A stretch of DNA of 36,954 nt from Clostridiales bacterium. GTDB lineage: Bacteria; Bacillota; Clostridia; Lachnospirales; Lachnospiraceae. The stretch spans positions 1 to 36,954 of the forward strand of contig JAAZDK010000150.1 of assembly GCA_012512855.1 (NCBI GenBank), read 5' to 3'. Of the stretch, positions 7,381-16,502 are shown in pieces. The notes beneath the pieces are model-generated. The model made no database searches and was not told the origin of the DNA. It saw only the letters and a program-made list of their open reading frames with translations. Made by a program: the position numbers and the translations under genes. Position 1 is the stretch's first letter; the number at the start of each line of letters is the position of its first letter.

Positions 7381-8535
7381 ATGAGATTTGTACATATTGC
7401 GGATGTCCATCTGGGAGCGACTCCGGACTGGGGCATGCCCTGGGGAGAGCTTCGCCATAAGGAGATATGGGACAGCTTTGATCGTGTTATAGATGTATGC
7501 AACAAAGAGAAGGCAGATCTGCTTTTGATTGCGGGAGATTTGTTTCACCGGCAGCCAAAGCTGTCTGAGCTGAAGGAGCTGAATTACCGGCTGGGGAAGC
7601 TTAACTCTGCCCGTGCTGTAATAATGGCCGGCAATCATGATTATATAGGTGCCCGCTCCTATTATCAGAATTTTGAATGGAACGACAGGGTACATATCTT
7701 TTTGAAGGATACTATAGAGGCAGTTGAATTTCCGGATATTAATACTGTTGTTTACGGGCTCAGCTACCTCAGCAGGGATATTACAGAGCCTCTTTATGAC
7801 AATGTAAAACCGGAGCATAAGGACAGGATTAACATATTGCTTGCCCACGGCGGTGATGAGAAAAATATTCCGATTAACCGCAAGAAGCTGCTGGAATCAG
7901 GCTTTGATTATATTGCCCTGGGCCATATCCACAAGCCGGAGATTATAAGTGAGCGAATGGCCTACAGCGGCAGTCTGGAGCCTCTGGATAAGAACGAGAT
8001 CGGCAGCAGGGGTTATATAATCGGTGATATTGAGATATCTAACAATGCTTATGAGGGGCTGAAGGCATCTGCAGCGGATCAGGCAGTTGCTGCGGGGGTG
8101 AAAAGTGCTGTTTCAGGCAGGCAGATAACTACAGATATTAGTATCCGCTTTGTGCCGGCGTCCGGCAGGGAGTATAAAAGGATTGAGCTTGAGGTAAATG
8201 CCGGGGACACCAACGGCTCACTGCTTGATAAGGCTAAGGAGGCCATAAAAAGCAATGGGGAGCGGCATATCTATTCCTTTTATATTAAGGGCTTCAGGGA
8301 TGCGGACATTAAATTTGATACAGAGGCCATAAAAAAGCTCGGCAATATCTGTGAGGTTACTGATGAATCCCTGCCGGATTATGATTTTGATGCTTTATTC
8401 AGGGAGAATTCAGATAATCTGATCGGTCTTTTCATTGAGAAGATAAGGCAAAAGGCCGATCAGGACGAGCTGGCAAAAAAGGCGCTGTATTATGGAATTG
8501 AGGCCCTTTTGGGAGCAAGGGATATGAACAAATAG
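7381..8535 (+). CDS. YhaO/SbcD-like metallophosphoesterase (DNA repair exonuclease subunit)
   Basis: 384 aa. The N-terminal ~240 residues are a calcineurin-type phosphoesterase with every metal motif present: ADVHLG (Asp8, His10), AGDLFH (Asp53), GNHD (85-87), LLAHGG and GHIHKPE. Members of the Mre11/SbcD/YhaO group are manganese nucleases that pair with an ATPase coiled-coil partner to trim blocked DNA ends. The C-terminal ~140 residues form the accessory cap region. ATG 7381 is preceded by GAAGGGAGCGG. The partner gene begins 16 nt after the stop, so the two are an operon. The short YhaO form and a partner with membrane helices favour the YhaO/YhaN pair over true SbcD/SbcC. Confidence 0.88.
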   Translation: MRFVHIADVHLGATPDWGMPWGELRHKEIWDSFDRVIDVCNKEKADLLLIAGDLFHRQPKLSELKELNYRLGKLNSARAVIMAGNHDYIGARSYYQNFEWNDRVHIFLKDTIEAVEFPDINTVVYGLSYLSRDITEPLYDNVKPEHKDRINILLAHGGDEKNIPINRKKLLESGFDYIALGHIHKPEIISERMAYSGSLEPLDKNEIGSRGYIIGDIEISNNAYEGLKASAADQAVAAGVKSAVSGRQITTDISIRFVPASGREYKRIELEVNAGDTNGSLLDKAKEAIKSNGERHIYSFYIKGFRDADIKFDTEAIKKLGNICEVTDESLPDYDFDALFRENSDNLIGLFIEKIRQKADQDELAKKALYYGIEALLGARDMNK

Positions 8536-8551
8536 GAAGGTCAGGTGAAAA

Positions 8552-10735
8552 ATGCTTATTACCAGGCTAAAACTGAATTATTTCGGACGCTTTCGGGATA
8601 AGGAAATCCTGCTTAAGCCGGGTATTAATCTGATATACGGGCCAAACGAGGCAGGAAAGTCCACGATACATGCCTTTATCAGGGGGATGCTGTTTGGCAT
8701 TGAAAAAACGCGAGGACGGGCTTCATCAAAGCTTGATGTCTACAGCAAATATTTGCCATGGGATTATCCCGGCGCCTACGGCGGCAGCATGGATATCAGG
8801 CTTGCCGATAAGGACTACCGGCTGCGCAGGAGCTTTCTTGCCACTGATAAAAGCTTCAATATTATAGACCTTTCGACCGGGCGAAAGCTGCAGCTGAAGG
8901 AGGGCTTAATAAGCGAGCTGATTAGTGGCCTTACGGAAAGCGTCTACAGAAATACTGTCAGCATAGAGCAGCTCAAGGCCCGAACTGATGCCGAGCTGGC
9001 GGCCCAGCTTCAAAATTATATTGCCAATCTATCTGTCTCAAAAAGCAGGGAAATCGATGTTGGTAAGGCGCTCGGCCTCCTGAAGGACAAACGCAAGGCA
9101 CTTATGGCAAACGATTATAAGGCCCGGCTTAAGGCTTTGCAGGATGAAATCGTAAGCTGCATTGAAAAAGAAACGAAAATGGATGAGCTAAGTCAAGGGC
9201 TTAAAGAGCTGCTGGAGATGGAGGAAAAGCTTAAGCTTGAGATTGATGCGGTTTCATCCTCTGCCAATAATGAAGAAGCCCAGCGAATGAATGAGCTTCC
9301 TGCCATACTGGAAAAGTACAAATCCCATAAGGAGATATCAGAGCAGCTAATGCAGCTAAGCAGGAGGCGGAAGCTTTTACAGGAGCAGATAGCCTTCATT
9401 TCAGCCAGGACGCAGCAGATAAGCGAGGAAGGTCTAGAGAAGGATATCAGGATCTCAGAAGAACTAAAGGAAGAGGAACACCATCTTCTGGCTCAGAAGC
9501 AGGAGCTGGACGGCAGAAGGGCAGCCTTCAGAGCTGTGTTGCTTAAGGGTGTCGCTTTTACTCTGCTGCCATTTTTTACGGCTGCATTTGCAGTTATGCG
9601 TATGGCTGCTACCCTGACAGGGGCCAAGATGATTTACTGTCTGCTATTTGGAGCAGGAGTATTAGCTTATACCCTTTTTGCAGCCCGTCAAAGGAAAAAG
9701 CAAAAAAGGGTCAGCGACAGGCTGGCAGAGCTTGAAGCCCGGCTCATAAAGCTTAGGTCAGAGCTTGAAGCTATATTTACCAAATACAATAAAGCCCTTT
9801 TTGATGTAAATGCCACTCATAATCCAAAAGGCATTAATGATGCAGAGCTTGCAGCCTCACAGGCAGAATATCGGCCGGCTGATACAGAGGCTTTAAAACA
9901 GCTGCAAAGGGAGCTGCTAAAAAGCAGCTATGAGCTGGAAGGTATAAAGGAGCAGCTAAGCAGCATCAGCCTTATGGAGGATGAGCTTGAAGATAAAAGA
10001 GATATACTATATGAGACAATAATGAGATATTTACAGTATTTTATACATGAGGATGAGCTCAGCGATGAGGCAATTGACAGGCTCAAGGAGCTAATCAGGC
10101 AAAAGAAGCAGGCAGCCGGTGAAGCATTGGCCGGCCTGACCGCCCGCCATAATAACTGCAGGCTGCAGATAGAAAGGATCAGATGGGAAATGCTGCAGCT
10201 GGAGGGAAATGAAAAGGAGCTTATGCAAAAGCAGGAGCTCTATGACAGGCTTATGCAGGAGCAGAAGAAGGCTCAAATGGAGCTTTCGGCTGTCGAACTG
10301 GCTATAGAGACCATAGAAGAGCTGTCAAAAAGTATACATGACAGCTTCGGCGGCCGCCTGGGCAGGGCGGTGTCACAGATTGTTTCAAATATTACCGGAG
10401 GCAGATATAACAAGCTTATTATCAATGAAAAGCTGGAAGTAGCGGTGGACTGGAAGGATGAGCTTATAGCCACAGAAAGGCTGAGTGCAGGTACCATAGA
10501 TCAGATTTACTTTTCCATTCGTCTTGCTGCCTCGGATTTGCTTCTTGAAAATGAGGAGCTGCCGCTTATTCTGGACGACAGCTTTGCCCTGTATGATGAT
10601 GACAGATTAAGGACCGCCATTTCCGGGATTGCGGACAGAGGCCAGATAATAATATTAACCTGCCATAAACAGGAGGAGGAGGCTATAAAAGAGCTTGGCC
10701 TGCCCTGCAATATAATAGAGCTTTCCCGTGATTAA
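8552..10735 (+). CDS. YhaN-like AAA ATPase with coiled coils and membrane hairpin
   Basis: 727 aa. It has an SMC/Rad50-like layout: an N-terminal ATPase half with Walker A GPNEAGKST (30-38), long coiled coils (about 190-325 and 380-620), then a C-terminal half with signature LSAGTIDQIYFSIRLA and Walker B LPLILDDSF. Two hydrophobic segments (about 330-354 and 360-378) interrupt the middle where Rad50/SbcC has a zinc hook. This membrane hairpin is characteristic of YhaN proteins and would tether the complex to the membrane. At 727 aa it is shorter than SbcC (about 1,000-1,150). Lys, Glu and Leu are enriched as expected for coiled coil. It should act with the upstream nuclease; the cellular role of YhaN is poorly defined. 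Confidence 0.87.
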   Translation: MLITRLKLNYFGRFRDKEILLKPGINLIYGPNEAGKSTIHAFIRGMLFGIEKTRGRASSKLDVYSKYLPWDYPGAYGGSMDIRLADKDYRLRRSFLATDKSFNIIDLSTGRKLQLKEGLISELISGLTESVYRNTVSIEQLKARTDAELAAQLQNYIANLSVSKSREIDVGKALGLLKDKRKALMANDYKARLKALQDEIVSCIEKETKMDELSQGLKELLEMEEKLKLEIDAVSSSANNEEAQRMNELPAILEKYKSHKEISEQLMQLSRRRKLLQEQIAFISARTQQISEEGLEKDIRISEELKEEEHHLLAQKQELDGRRAAFRAVLLKGVAFTLLPFFTAAFAVMRMAATLTGAKMIYCLLFGAGVLAYTLFAARQRKKQKRVSDRLAELEARLIKLRSELEAIFTKYNKALFDVNATHNPKGINDAELAASQAEYRPADTEALKQLQRELLKSSYELEGIKEQLSSISLMEDELEDKRDILYETIMRYLQYFIHEDELSDEAIDRLKELIRQKKQAAGEALAGLTARHNNCRLQIERIRWEMLQLEGNEKELMQKQELYDRLMQEQKKAQMELSAVELAIETIEELSKSIHDSFGGRLGRAVSQIVSNITGGRYNKLIINEKLEVAVDWKDELIATERLSAGTIDQIYFSIRLAASDLLLENEELPLILDDSFALYDDDRLRTAISGIADRGQIIILTCHKQEEEAIKELGLPCNIIELSRD

Positions 10736-10948
10736 AATATCCTGCAAATAAATTTTGAATATCATGCTAAATAAATTTTATATTCTGCTGATAATGCTTT
10801 TTGGCTTATATAACTGGCGTTAGGGTAATAAATTCATCTGATTATCAGCCACAAAGGCTAATAATTTTGACTATCATCCGCAAATAATAATAATTCTGAT
10901 ATGTTAACCCACAAAATTGAATGGATTTAAAATATAATATCTAATAAT

Positions 10949-10975
10949 TAAGGGGTAACCGGTGGTTACCCCTTA
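10949..10975. terminator. Terminator hairpin between convergent yhaN-like and prs genes
   Basis: A perfect 11-12 bp stem AAGGGGTAACC/GGTTACCCCTT (10950-10960 with 10964-10974) closes on a GGT loop. T-tracts on either side are weak. It stands between convergent genes. Confidence 0.65.
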
Positions 10976-11022
10976 TATACATGGCTTTTAATATTAGTTG
11001 CTTTTAACCCCGTATACTGTTC

Positions 11023-12201
11023 TTAATCCTTATACTGGCCGTATTTCTTTAATATATTGTGAATTCTTTCAACCGGGTTAAGAAGCTGGCTTATGCTGTT
11101 GTCATGATTCATGGTATCTATAATTAAGGCAATATACTTGCTCATGTCAACATTTATATACCATGGCTTGGTTAAAAGCTCGGGAGTCTGATAAATAAGA
11201 TTGGTTGTAAGTATACGATGAATTATACCTTTTTCGTAAGCTTCATCAAACTTGTCCAAGCCGTTTGTAAACAAACCGAAGGTTGCAGCTACAAATATCC
11301 TGTTAGCCTTTCTTCTCTTTAATTCCTTGGCGGCATCGAGTATACTGTCGCCTGATGAGATCATGTCGTCAATAAGAAGCACGTCCTTGCCTTTCACATC
11401 AGAGCCAAGAAATTCATGGGCAATAATAGGATTGCGGCCATTAACAATTTTTGTATAATCCCGTCTCTTATAGAAGCTGCCCACATCCAGGCCCAATATG
11501 CTGGCATAATAGACTGCCCTGTACATGCTGCCTTCATCCGGGCTAATAATCATCATATGATCTGAATCAAATCTGATATCAGGAACATTTAGAAGCAATG
11601 CTTTAATATTTTGGTAAATGGGAGATACTGTTTCGAGACTGTTCAATGGGATTGAATTCTGAACTCTTGGGTCATGGGCATCAAAGGTAATGATGCTTTC
11701 CACTCCCATATTAATAAGCTCCTGAAGTGCAAGCGCGCAATCTAGAGATTCTCTGGAAGTGCGTCTGTGCTGTCTGCCTTCATATAAATAAGGCATAATA
11801 ACGGTAATTCTTCTGGCCTTACCTCCTACGGCAGCTATAATTCTCTTAAGGTCCTGATAATGATCGTCAGGAGACATGTGGTTGGTGTGCCCGCATACAG
11901 TGTAAGTTAAGCTGTAATTTGTAACATCTACCAGCAAATATAAATCGTAACCTCTTACAGATTCTTTTATCTGTCCCTTTGCTTCACCTGTACCAAACCT
12001 TGGACAACATGCATTTATCAGGTAGTTATCACGTTGGTAGCCATAAAAAGCAATTGTTCCTTTGTGCTCGCTTTCTCTCTCCTTTCGCCATTTCACAAGG
12101 TAGTCATTCACACGCTGACCCAGCGTCTTACTGCTTTCCAATGCGATTAGTCCTAAGGGGCCAACAGGAATAGTTTCTACGATTTTCTCGCGATAAGACA
12201 T
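11023..12201 (-). CDS. prs: Ribose-phosphate pyrophosphokinase (PRPP synthetase), long form
   Basis: 392 aa, against about 315 aa for standard bacterial Prs. The enzyme makes PRPP from ribose 5-phosphate and ATP for purine, pyrimidine, His, Trp and NAD synthesis. The PRPP-binding loop DVLLIDDMISSGDSI is clear (about residues 270-284), and FDAHDPRVQNS replaces the usual DLHAxQIQGFF stretch. The flexible catalytic loop is MPYLYEGRQHRRTSRES in place of IPYxxYARQDRK. The extra length is a ~25-residue N-terminal extension plus inserts. It is typical of the divergent Prs seen in Lachnospiraceae-type clostridia. AGGAGGT-like GGGAGG lies 11 nt before the ATG. It is downstream of dnaD and dnaC-like on the same strand, 93 bp after the latter. 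Confidence 0.87.
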   Translation of the reverse strand: MSYREKIVETIPVGPLGLIALESSKTLGQRVNDYLVKWRKERESEHKGTIAFYGYQRDNYLINACCPRFGTGEAKGQIKESVRGYDLYLLVDVTNYSLTYTVCGHTNHMSPDDHYQDLKRIIAAVGGKARRITVIMPYLYEGRQHRRTSRESLDCALALQELINMGVESIITFDAHDPRVQNSIPLNSLETVSPIYQNIKALLLNVPDIRFDSDHMMIISPDEGSMYRAVYYASILGLDVGSFYKRRDYTKIVNGRNPIIAHEFLGSDVKGKDVLLIDDMISSGDSILDAAKELKRRKANRIFVAATFGLFTNGLDKFDEAYEKGIIHRILTTNLIYQTPELLTKPWYINVDMSKYIALIIDTMNHDNSISQLLNPVERIHNILKKYGQYKD

Positions 12202-12294
12202 TTTAAAAAAACCTCCCGATTATTTCATTTGCTCCTAAAAGCCATTAAAGTTATAACATATATTTTAAATTTAAGTCAATACGCATTTCGACAT

Positions 12295-13299
12295 TTAACA
12301 TTGCTTTCCGCCACCGATCGCCTTCTGCAGACGAATGTCTTCACCTATAATACGGTGAACCTTATAGCTGCTGGCTATCCTCGAAAATATTCGTTCCCCA
12401 TAAGTAGCATTAATATTCGGCAATGACAGGTTGGTGGATATGATGGTTGATTTTTGACGCAGCAGGCGTTCATTTAAAATAACATACAGCTGCGAATTGG
12501 TAAAGGCATTATTAAGCTCGGTTCCAAGATCATCAATAATTAAGAGGTCACAGTCCAGAATATAATCAAATTGCCTGGAGGCATCATATGAGCTTTCCTC
12601 ATCCTTGCCGAATTTGTTCTTCTCCAGGATATCAAACAAGCGGAAGGCTGTTAAATATATAACGGTATAACCGCGATCAAGAAGCTCTTTGGCTATGCAG
12701 TTCGCCAGAAAGGTTTTGCCGACTCCGGTGTTGCCTGTAAACAAAAGATTGTCGTGCTTCTTATCAAAATGCCTTATAAAGCTTTTGCAGCCGGCAACTA
12801 TTTTTTGCATGTTGGAAAGAGGGGATAAGCCGATGGTTTCATCAATATAATCATCCGAATAATAGCTGAAGGAAAAGAGGTCAAAGTTTTCCCTGGCCAA
12901 ATTTGCCCTTATGTTTGAATCGGAATAGAGCATATCAGCTATGGCCTGCTTAAGGCAATTGCACTTTTCATTACCTAAAAAGCCGGTGTCCTTGCATCTG
13001 CTGCATTGGTATTTTGGCTGCAGATAATCGGCAGGCAAGCCCACTTCCATAAGCAGCCTCTCCTGCTCCTTCATAAGCTCCCTGATTCGTTCATTTAGCT
13101 GCTGCAAGCTGCTGTCATCTCCACGGATAGCCATTCTTCCGCTTTCGGCTGCCAGTGAAATAATCTTTTCCTCAAGCTCTTTAAGCTCCGGAATTAGCCT
13201 ATATGCTTCTTCCTTTCGCCTGTCCTGCTCGAATTTGGCCTGAAATCTGCGGTTGTCGTATTCGCGAAGAATTTGATCGTACTGCTCGTTTCTTAACAT
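12295..13299 (-). CDS. DnaC/DnaI-like helicase-loader ATPase
   Basis: 334 aa. Helicase loaders are AAA+ ATPases that deliver the replicative DnaB/DnaC helicase to DNA. Residues ~10-90 are a coiled-coil-rich helicase-interaction region. A zinc-binding knot follows, with Cys99, Cys102, Cys113 and Cys115 (CSRC...KCNC). The AAA+ core has Walker A GNTGVGKT (about 179-186), Walker B LLIIDDLGTE and a sensor-1 region IISTNLSLP. ATG 13299 has GGAGG at 7 nt spacing. It lies 156 bp downstream of the dnaD-like gene, as in many Firmicutes where the DnaD-family protein and DnaI/DnaC act in one loading pathway. Annotation pipelines often call it DnaC or an ATP-binding protein. Confidence 0.9.
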   Translation of the reverse strand: MLRNEQYDQILREYDNRRFQAKFEQDRRKEEAYRLIPELKELEEKIISLAAESGRMAIRGDDSSLQQLNERIRELMKEQERLLMEVGLPADYLQPKYQCSRCKDTGFLGNEKCNCLKQAIADMLYSDSNIRANLARENFDLFSFSYYSDDYIDETIGLSPLSNMQKIVAGCKSFIRHFDKKHDNLLFTGNTGVGKTFLANCIAKELLDRGYTVIYLTAFRLFDILEKNKFGKDEESSYDASRQFDYILDCDLLIIDDLGTELNNAFTNSQLYVILNERLLRQKSTIISTNLSLPNINATYGERIFSRIASSYKVHRIIGEDIRLQKAIGGGKQC

Positions 13300-13455
13300 T
13301 TATACTCCTCCAATCAGCCGAAAACAGCTTCCGGATAAATATGTATATCGCCATGCCATATCATATTATTGGCCGTATTGTTATAGAATAGCTCCCCTAA
13401 TCTGCCATTGGTCATCATATAAGGCTTGACAAAATTTCGCCGCTTTATGCAGTTA

Positions 13456-14544
13456 TCATGACAAGCCCTTGTTTAAAAGCTTCTTTTCCAGCTCCGCATA
13501 ATCCTGATCGCTGTAGCTTCTCTGAGGGAACTGGTTAAAGCGGTTTGCTGCAGGCTTGCTGATAGGCGTTACCTTACCCGCCTCTTCAGCCTTATTGCTC
13601 TTGGCAAATTCCTCATCCAGCTTCAATATATCACTATAGGTCTTTACATTCTTCTTAAACCAGGAATCCAGGATTTTATCGGCATATTTGAAGTCGGGCT
13701 TTTGTGTCCTAAGTATTGTGCGGTTGCATGCCTCTGTAATTATATCATCGCTAAAGCCGAAGACCTCAACCCATTTCGTTATGTACTGTTTTTCAATCTG
13801 CCCGGGAGGCCGGTTTAGGCCAAAGGCCTTATTTACCGCATGTATATGCTCATTGTACAGGGTTGCGGCTTCTCTGGCCTTTTCTTCTGTATCTATTCCG
13901 CTGGAGGCCCAGGATAAGGCCACGGATTCAATATAGGCGTTGCTCTTCTTGCCCTTGGATAAGCAATATTCATACAGATACATGATCAGCTCAGGTGAAA
14001 AATGAAGCTCCTCATATATATAGAAAATCAGCTGCAGATCCATGGGCTTCAATGGTCTGTTCAGATACATTTTTTCTATAATGTGCAAGGCATATTTAAT
14101 CTGCTCATTATCATTCAGAGCAGCTATTTTCTCCGCCGAATAGGTTTGCCTTACAGGTATATTATCAGAAGTGGACACGCTTGCAGCCGTTTCATCGGCA
14201 TGCGTTTCCACAATTGCTGGTGTAATGGCATTTTCAGATGCAACTATTCTGGGATCAAGCATGGAAATGGAGATTATCTCATTTTCCGTATTACGAACTA
14301 TCTTTATAAGCCTTTGCTTTTCCCAATAATTAAGTGCCCTGACGATATCCTTTTCAGTATTATCCAGTCTGTCTGCTATGGAGGAAATGGTTACACCGGG
14401 ACAATTGTCCATAAGCATGCGCAGCAGGCAAAGATATACCTTTACATATGCGCCGTTGGCAGAAGGCATGAATACATCGATAAAAACGTTGGGGATTATG
14501 GTTACATCAGAGATGCCATCTGCCTGTAGCAGTATTTCACTCAT
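13456..14544 (-). CDS. DnaD/DnaB-type primosome protein with two DnaD-like domains
   Basis: 362 aa. The N-terminal ~90 residues read as a winged helix (ISSIADRLDNTEKDIVRALNYWEKQRLIKI). Two C-terminal DnaD-type domains follow, each ending in the YxxxIxxxW signature: AYIESVALSW (about 210-219) and YADKILDSW (about 303-311). Proteins of this type remodel origin or restart-fork DNA and recruit the helicase loader. The two-domain layout is closer to Bacillus DnaB than to single-domain DnaD. The start is supported by GGAGGT 7 nt upstream. A palindromic element at 14602-14645 lies 58-101 nt upstream, and a DnaA-box cluster lies 270-460 nt upstream, which hints at coupling to DnaA. Confidence 0.85.
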   Translation of the reverse strand: MSEILLQADGISDVTIIPNVFIDVFMPSANGAYVKVYLCLLRMLMDNCPGVTISSIADRLDNTEKDIVRALNYWEKQRLIKIVRNTENEIISISMLDPRIVASENAITPAIVETHADETAASVSTSDNIPVRQTYSAEKIAALNDNEQIKYALHIIEKMYLNRPLKPMDLQLIFYIYEELHFSPELIMYLYEYCLSKGKKSNAYIESVALSWASSGIDTEEKAREAATLYNEHIHAVNKAFGLNRPPGQIEKQYITKWVEVFGFSDDIITEACNRTILRTQKPDFKYADKILDSWFKKNVKTYSDILKLDEEFAKSNKAEEAGKVTPISKPAANRFNQFPQRSYSDQDYAELEKKLLNKGLS

Positions 14545-14601
14545 GAAAACACCTCCATATACTTATTGACACTTATATACGCAGCTAAAAAGGGCCATCA
14601 A

Positions 14602-14645
14602 AATTTTATCTTATAGGAAACTTGCTGTAAGCTCCTATAAGATAA
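14602..14645 (-). repeat. Palindromic element, copy A (upstream of dnaD-like gene)
   Basis: A perfect 13-bp inverted repeat TTATCTTATAGGA / TCCTATAAGATAA (14606-14618 with 14633-14645) with a 14-nt loop. The plus-strand stretch AATTTTATCTTATAGGAA (14602-14619) is identical over 18 bp to 27790-27807. Both copies lie about 50-100 nt upstream of a minus-strand start codon. It may be an RNA hairpin in the leader or a protein-binding dyad. Confidence 0.65.
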
Positions 14646-14763
14646 CTCAAATCTAAGATAGCTCAAATCCGTCCGAAGGCGAAGCACATATAGCCTGGCG
14701 GCAAAAATATGTATTAAAATAGACGCATACATTGTATGTCATGTCTGTGGCTATTATAGCATA

Positions 14764-14795
14764 GAAAAAAACTTCTGAAAATAGCCTATTTTCAG
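14764..14795 (-). terminator. Probable murC terminator
   Basis: A perfect 9-bp stem CTGAAAATA/TATTTTCAG (14775-14783 with 14787-14795) is followed on the minus strand by AAGTTTTTTT. Transcription from murC would pass through the DnaA-box cluster before stopping here. Confidence 0.75.
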
Positions 14796-14817
14796 GGCTT
14801 TTAAGGCGACTGGACCT

Positions 14818-15000
14818 TGTGGATACGGTGGATAATGTGGATTAATTACTGTAAAAAATTGTCATTAAATCTGGATTTACATGATTGAATAATAGTTTTT
14901 TACTTTATGCTGTTAACATAATAACAAAGCTGGGAAGAATAAAGAATCCACAGCGGATATCATAAAAAAATGTTGATAACGCTGTGGATAATGTGGATAA
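14818..15000. other. DnaA-box cluster between murC and dnaD
   Basis: Seven 9-mers match TGTGGATAA at 7-9 positions. Three abut end to end (14818-14826, 14827-14835, 14836-14844; each 8/9). One is in reverse orientation (14944-14952, 7/9). Three more follow at 14971-14979 (8/9), 14983-14991 (9/9) and 14992-15000 (9/9), the last two abutting. About 100 bp of AT-rich DNA separates the two groups. The last box touches the murC stop codon. It could titrate DnaA, control nearby genes or be part of an origin. Confidence 0.7.
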
Positions 15001-16404
15001 CTACAAGCCTAGAAGATTTTCTCCCACTGAAACAATGTCTCCGGCGCCCATGGTTATCAACAGGTCACCGTTCATACAATTTTGTAGTAAAAAAGTCTCA
15101 ATCTCGTCAAAGGATTTGAAATAGTATACTTCCTTCCCTAATTTAGCTATTTCATCCGCTAAATCTTTCGAGGAAATGTCTCCCGGATCAGCCTCTCTGG
15201 CGGCGTAAATATCCGACAGAACAATCATATCGGCCAGTGACAGGGCGGATGCAAACTCTGTCAGATGCTGCTTTGTCCTTGAATAGGTGTGAGGCTGAAA
15301 GACACACCAGATATTATTATGTGGATAAGCCAGGGCTGTTGTCAGGGTTGCCCGTATTTCCGCCGGGTGATGGGCATAGTCGTCAATTATGGTAACCTCG
15401 CCTATCTTGCCTTTGACTTCAAAGCGGCGTCTGGAATTTTTAAACGAAGCCAGAGCCTTTTTTATCAGCTCAATACTTACTCCTTCCTGCAGGGCAACAG
15501 CAATTGCAGGAAGGGAATTGGATACATTATGCAGGCCTGAGGTATTCAGTCTGATTCTGGCTAGTTTGTAGCCCTTGTGATATATATCATAGCTTGCCCG
15601 GCCGTATTCATCAAATTCTATATTGTCAGCCGAATAGTCATAGCCTGTATCGGCTTTGCCGTATGCCGGATCTGTTATTCCATAAGTGAATACCTCACAG
15701 GTCAGGCCGGCAACTATTTCTTCATAATTATCTATTTCACCATTGATAAAGAGCTGGCCGTCATCGGGCAGCTTTTGCGCAAAAAGGCGGAAGGAGTTGC
15801 GGATATCCTGCAGATCCTTGAAAAAGTCCAGATGATCCTCATCGATATTGAGTATGATGCTGCGCTTCGGGTTAAAATGCAAAAAGGTATTGGTATATTC
15901 ACAGGCCTCCAATATAAAATGCTCAGAATTGCCTATCCTGATATTGCCGCCGATAGCGTCCAGTATGCCTCCTACAGAAACGGTCGGGTCCAGGTCGGCT
16001 TCAATAAAGATGGAAGCCAGCATGGAGGTGGTACTGGTTTTTCCGTGGGTTCCGGAAACGGCGATCGCATCGGAGAAATTCAGCATTAGCTGACCAATCA
16101 TTTCCGCCCGGGAGAGTACAGGTATGTTCAGTCGCTTTGCTTCAAGCATTTCGACATTGTCGGCAGGAACTGCAGCTGTATAAACCACCAGCTCAATGTC
16201 AGGGCTTATATTGGAGCTTTTATGCCCCAGATAAAATCTGATGCCCAGACTTTCCAGATGCTCTGTTATGTCGCTTTTGTGCTGGTCGGAGCCGCTTACC
16301 TTAAAGCCTTGATTATGTAGATATTCTGCAAATCCGCTCATACTGATACCGCCTATGCCGATAAAATGTATACGGCATGGCTTTTTTAAATTAATGTAAT
16401 ACAT
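15001..16404 (-). CDS. murC: UDP-N-acetylmuramate--L-alanine ligase
   Basis: 467 aa. MurC adds L-Ala to UDP-MurNAc using ATP in the cytoplasm, the first peptide step of peptidoglycan synthesis. Domains in order: an N-terminal UDP-binding Rossmann domain with HFIGIGGISMSG (about 13-24), a central ATPase domain with SGTHGKTSTT (about 108-117) and NIDEDHLDFF, and a C-terminal domain with DDYAHHPAEIRATL. The length is normal for MurC. The ATG at 16404 is chosen because AAGGA stands 8 nt before it; the ATG at 16413 overlaps that ribosome site. The gene is monocistronic and divergent from spoVG, with its terminator at 14764-14795. Confidence 0.96.
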   Translation of the reverse strand: MYYINLKKPCRIHFIGIGGISMSGFAEYLHNQGFKVSGSDQHKSDITEHLESLGIRFYLGHKSSNISPDIELVVYTAAVPADNVEMLEAKRLNIPVLSRAEMIGQLMLNFSDAIAVSGTHGKTSTTSMLASIFIEADLDPTVSVGGILDAIGGNIRIGNSEHFILEACEYTNTFLHFNPKRSIILNIDEDHLDFFKDLQDIRNSFRLFAQKLPDDGQLFINGEIDNYEEIVAGLTCEVFTYGITDPAYGKADTGYDYSADNIEFDEYGRASYDIYHKGYKLARIRLNTSGLHNVSNSLPAIAVALQEGVSIELIKKALASFKNSRRRFEVKGKIGEVTIIDDYAHHPAEIRATLTTALAYPHNNIWCVFQPHTYSRTKQHLTEFASALSLADMIVLSDIYAAREADPGDISSKDLADEIAKLGKEVYYFKSFDEIETFLLQNCMNGDLLITMGAGDIVSVGENLLGL

Positions 16405-16474
16405 ACAACCCATCCTTGCTAATAGAATAAAATATCAAGCATTTTCGCCTGATTTTGATTAACAGCTACCTGTA

Positions 16475-16502
16475 ATTATAAACTATTTTGAATCAAACAC
16501 AA
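16475..16502 (-). promoter_or_regulatory. murC: Possible murC promoter
   Basis: On the minus strand TTGTGT (16497-16502), a 16-bp spacer and a perfect TATAAT (16475-16480), about 70 nt upstream of the murC ATG. Confidence 0.45.

Noticed and set aside
14818-15000. Calling the DnaA-box cluster oriC
   Set aside because: No dnaA or dnaN is in the window, and boxes alone do not prove an origin; titration or regulation fit equally well.
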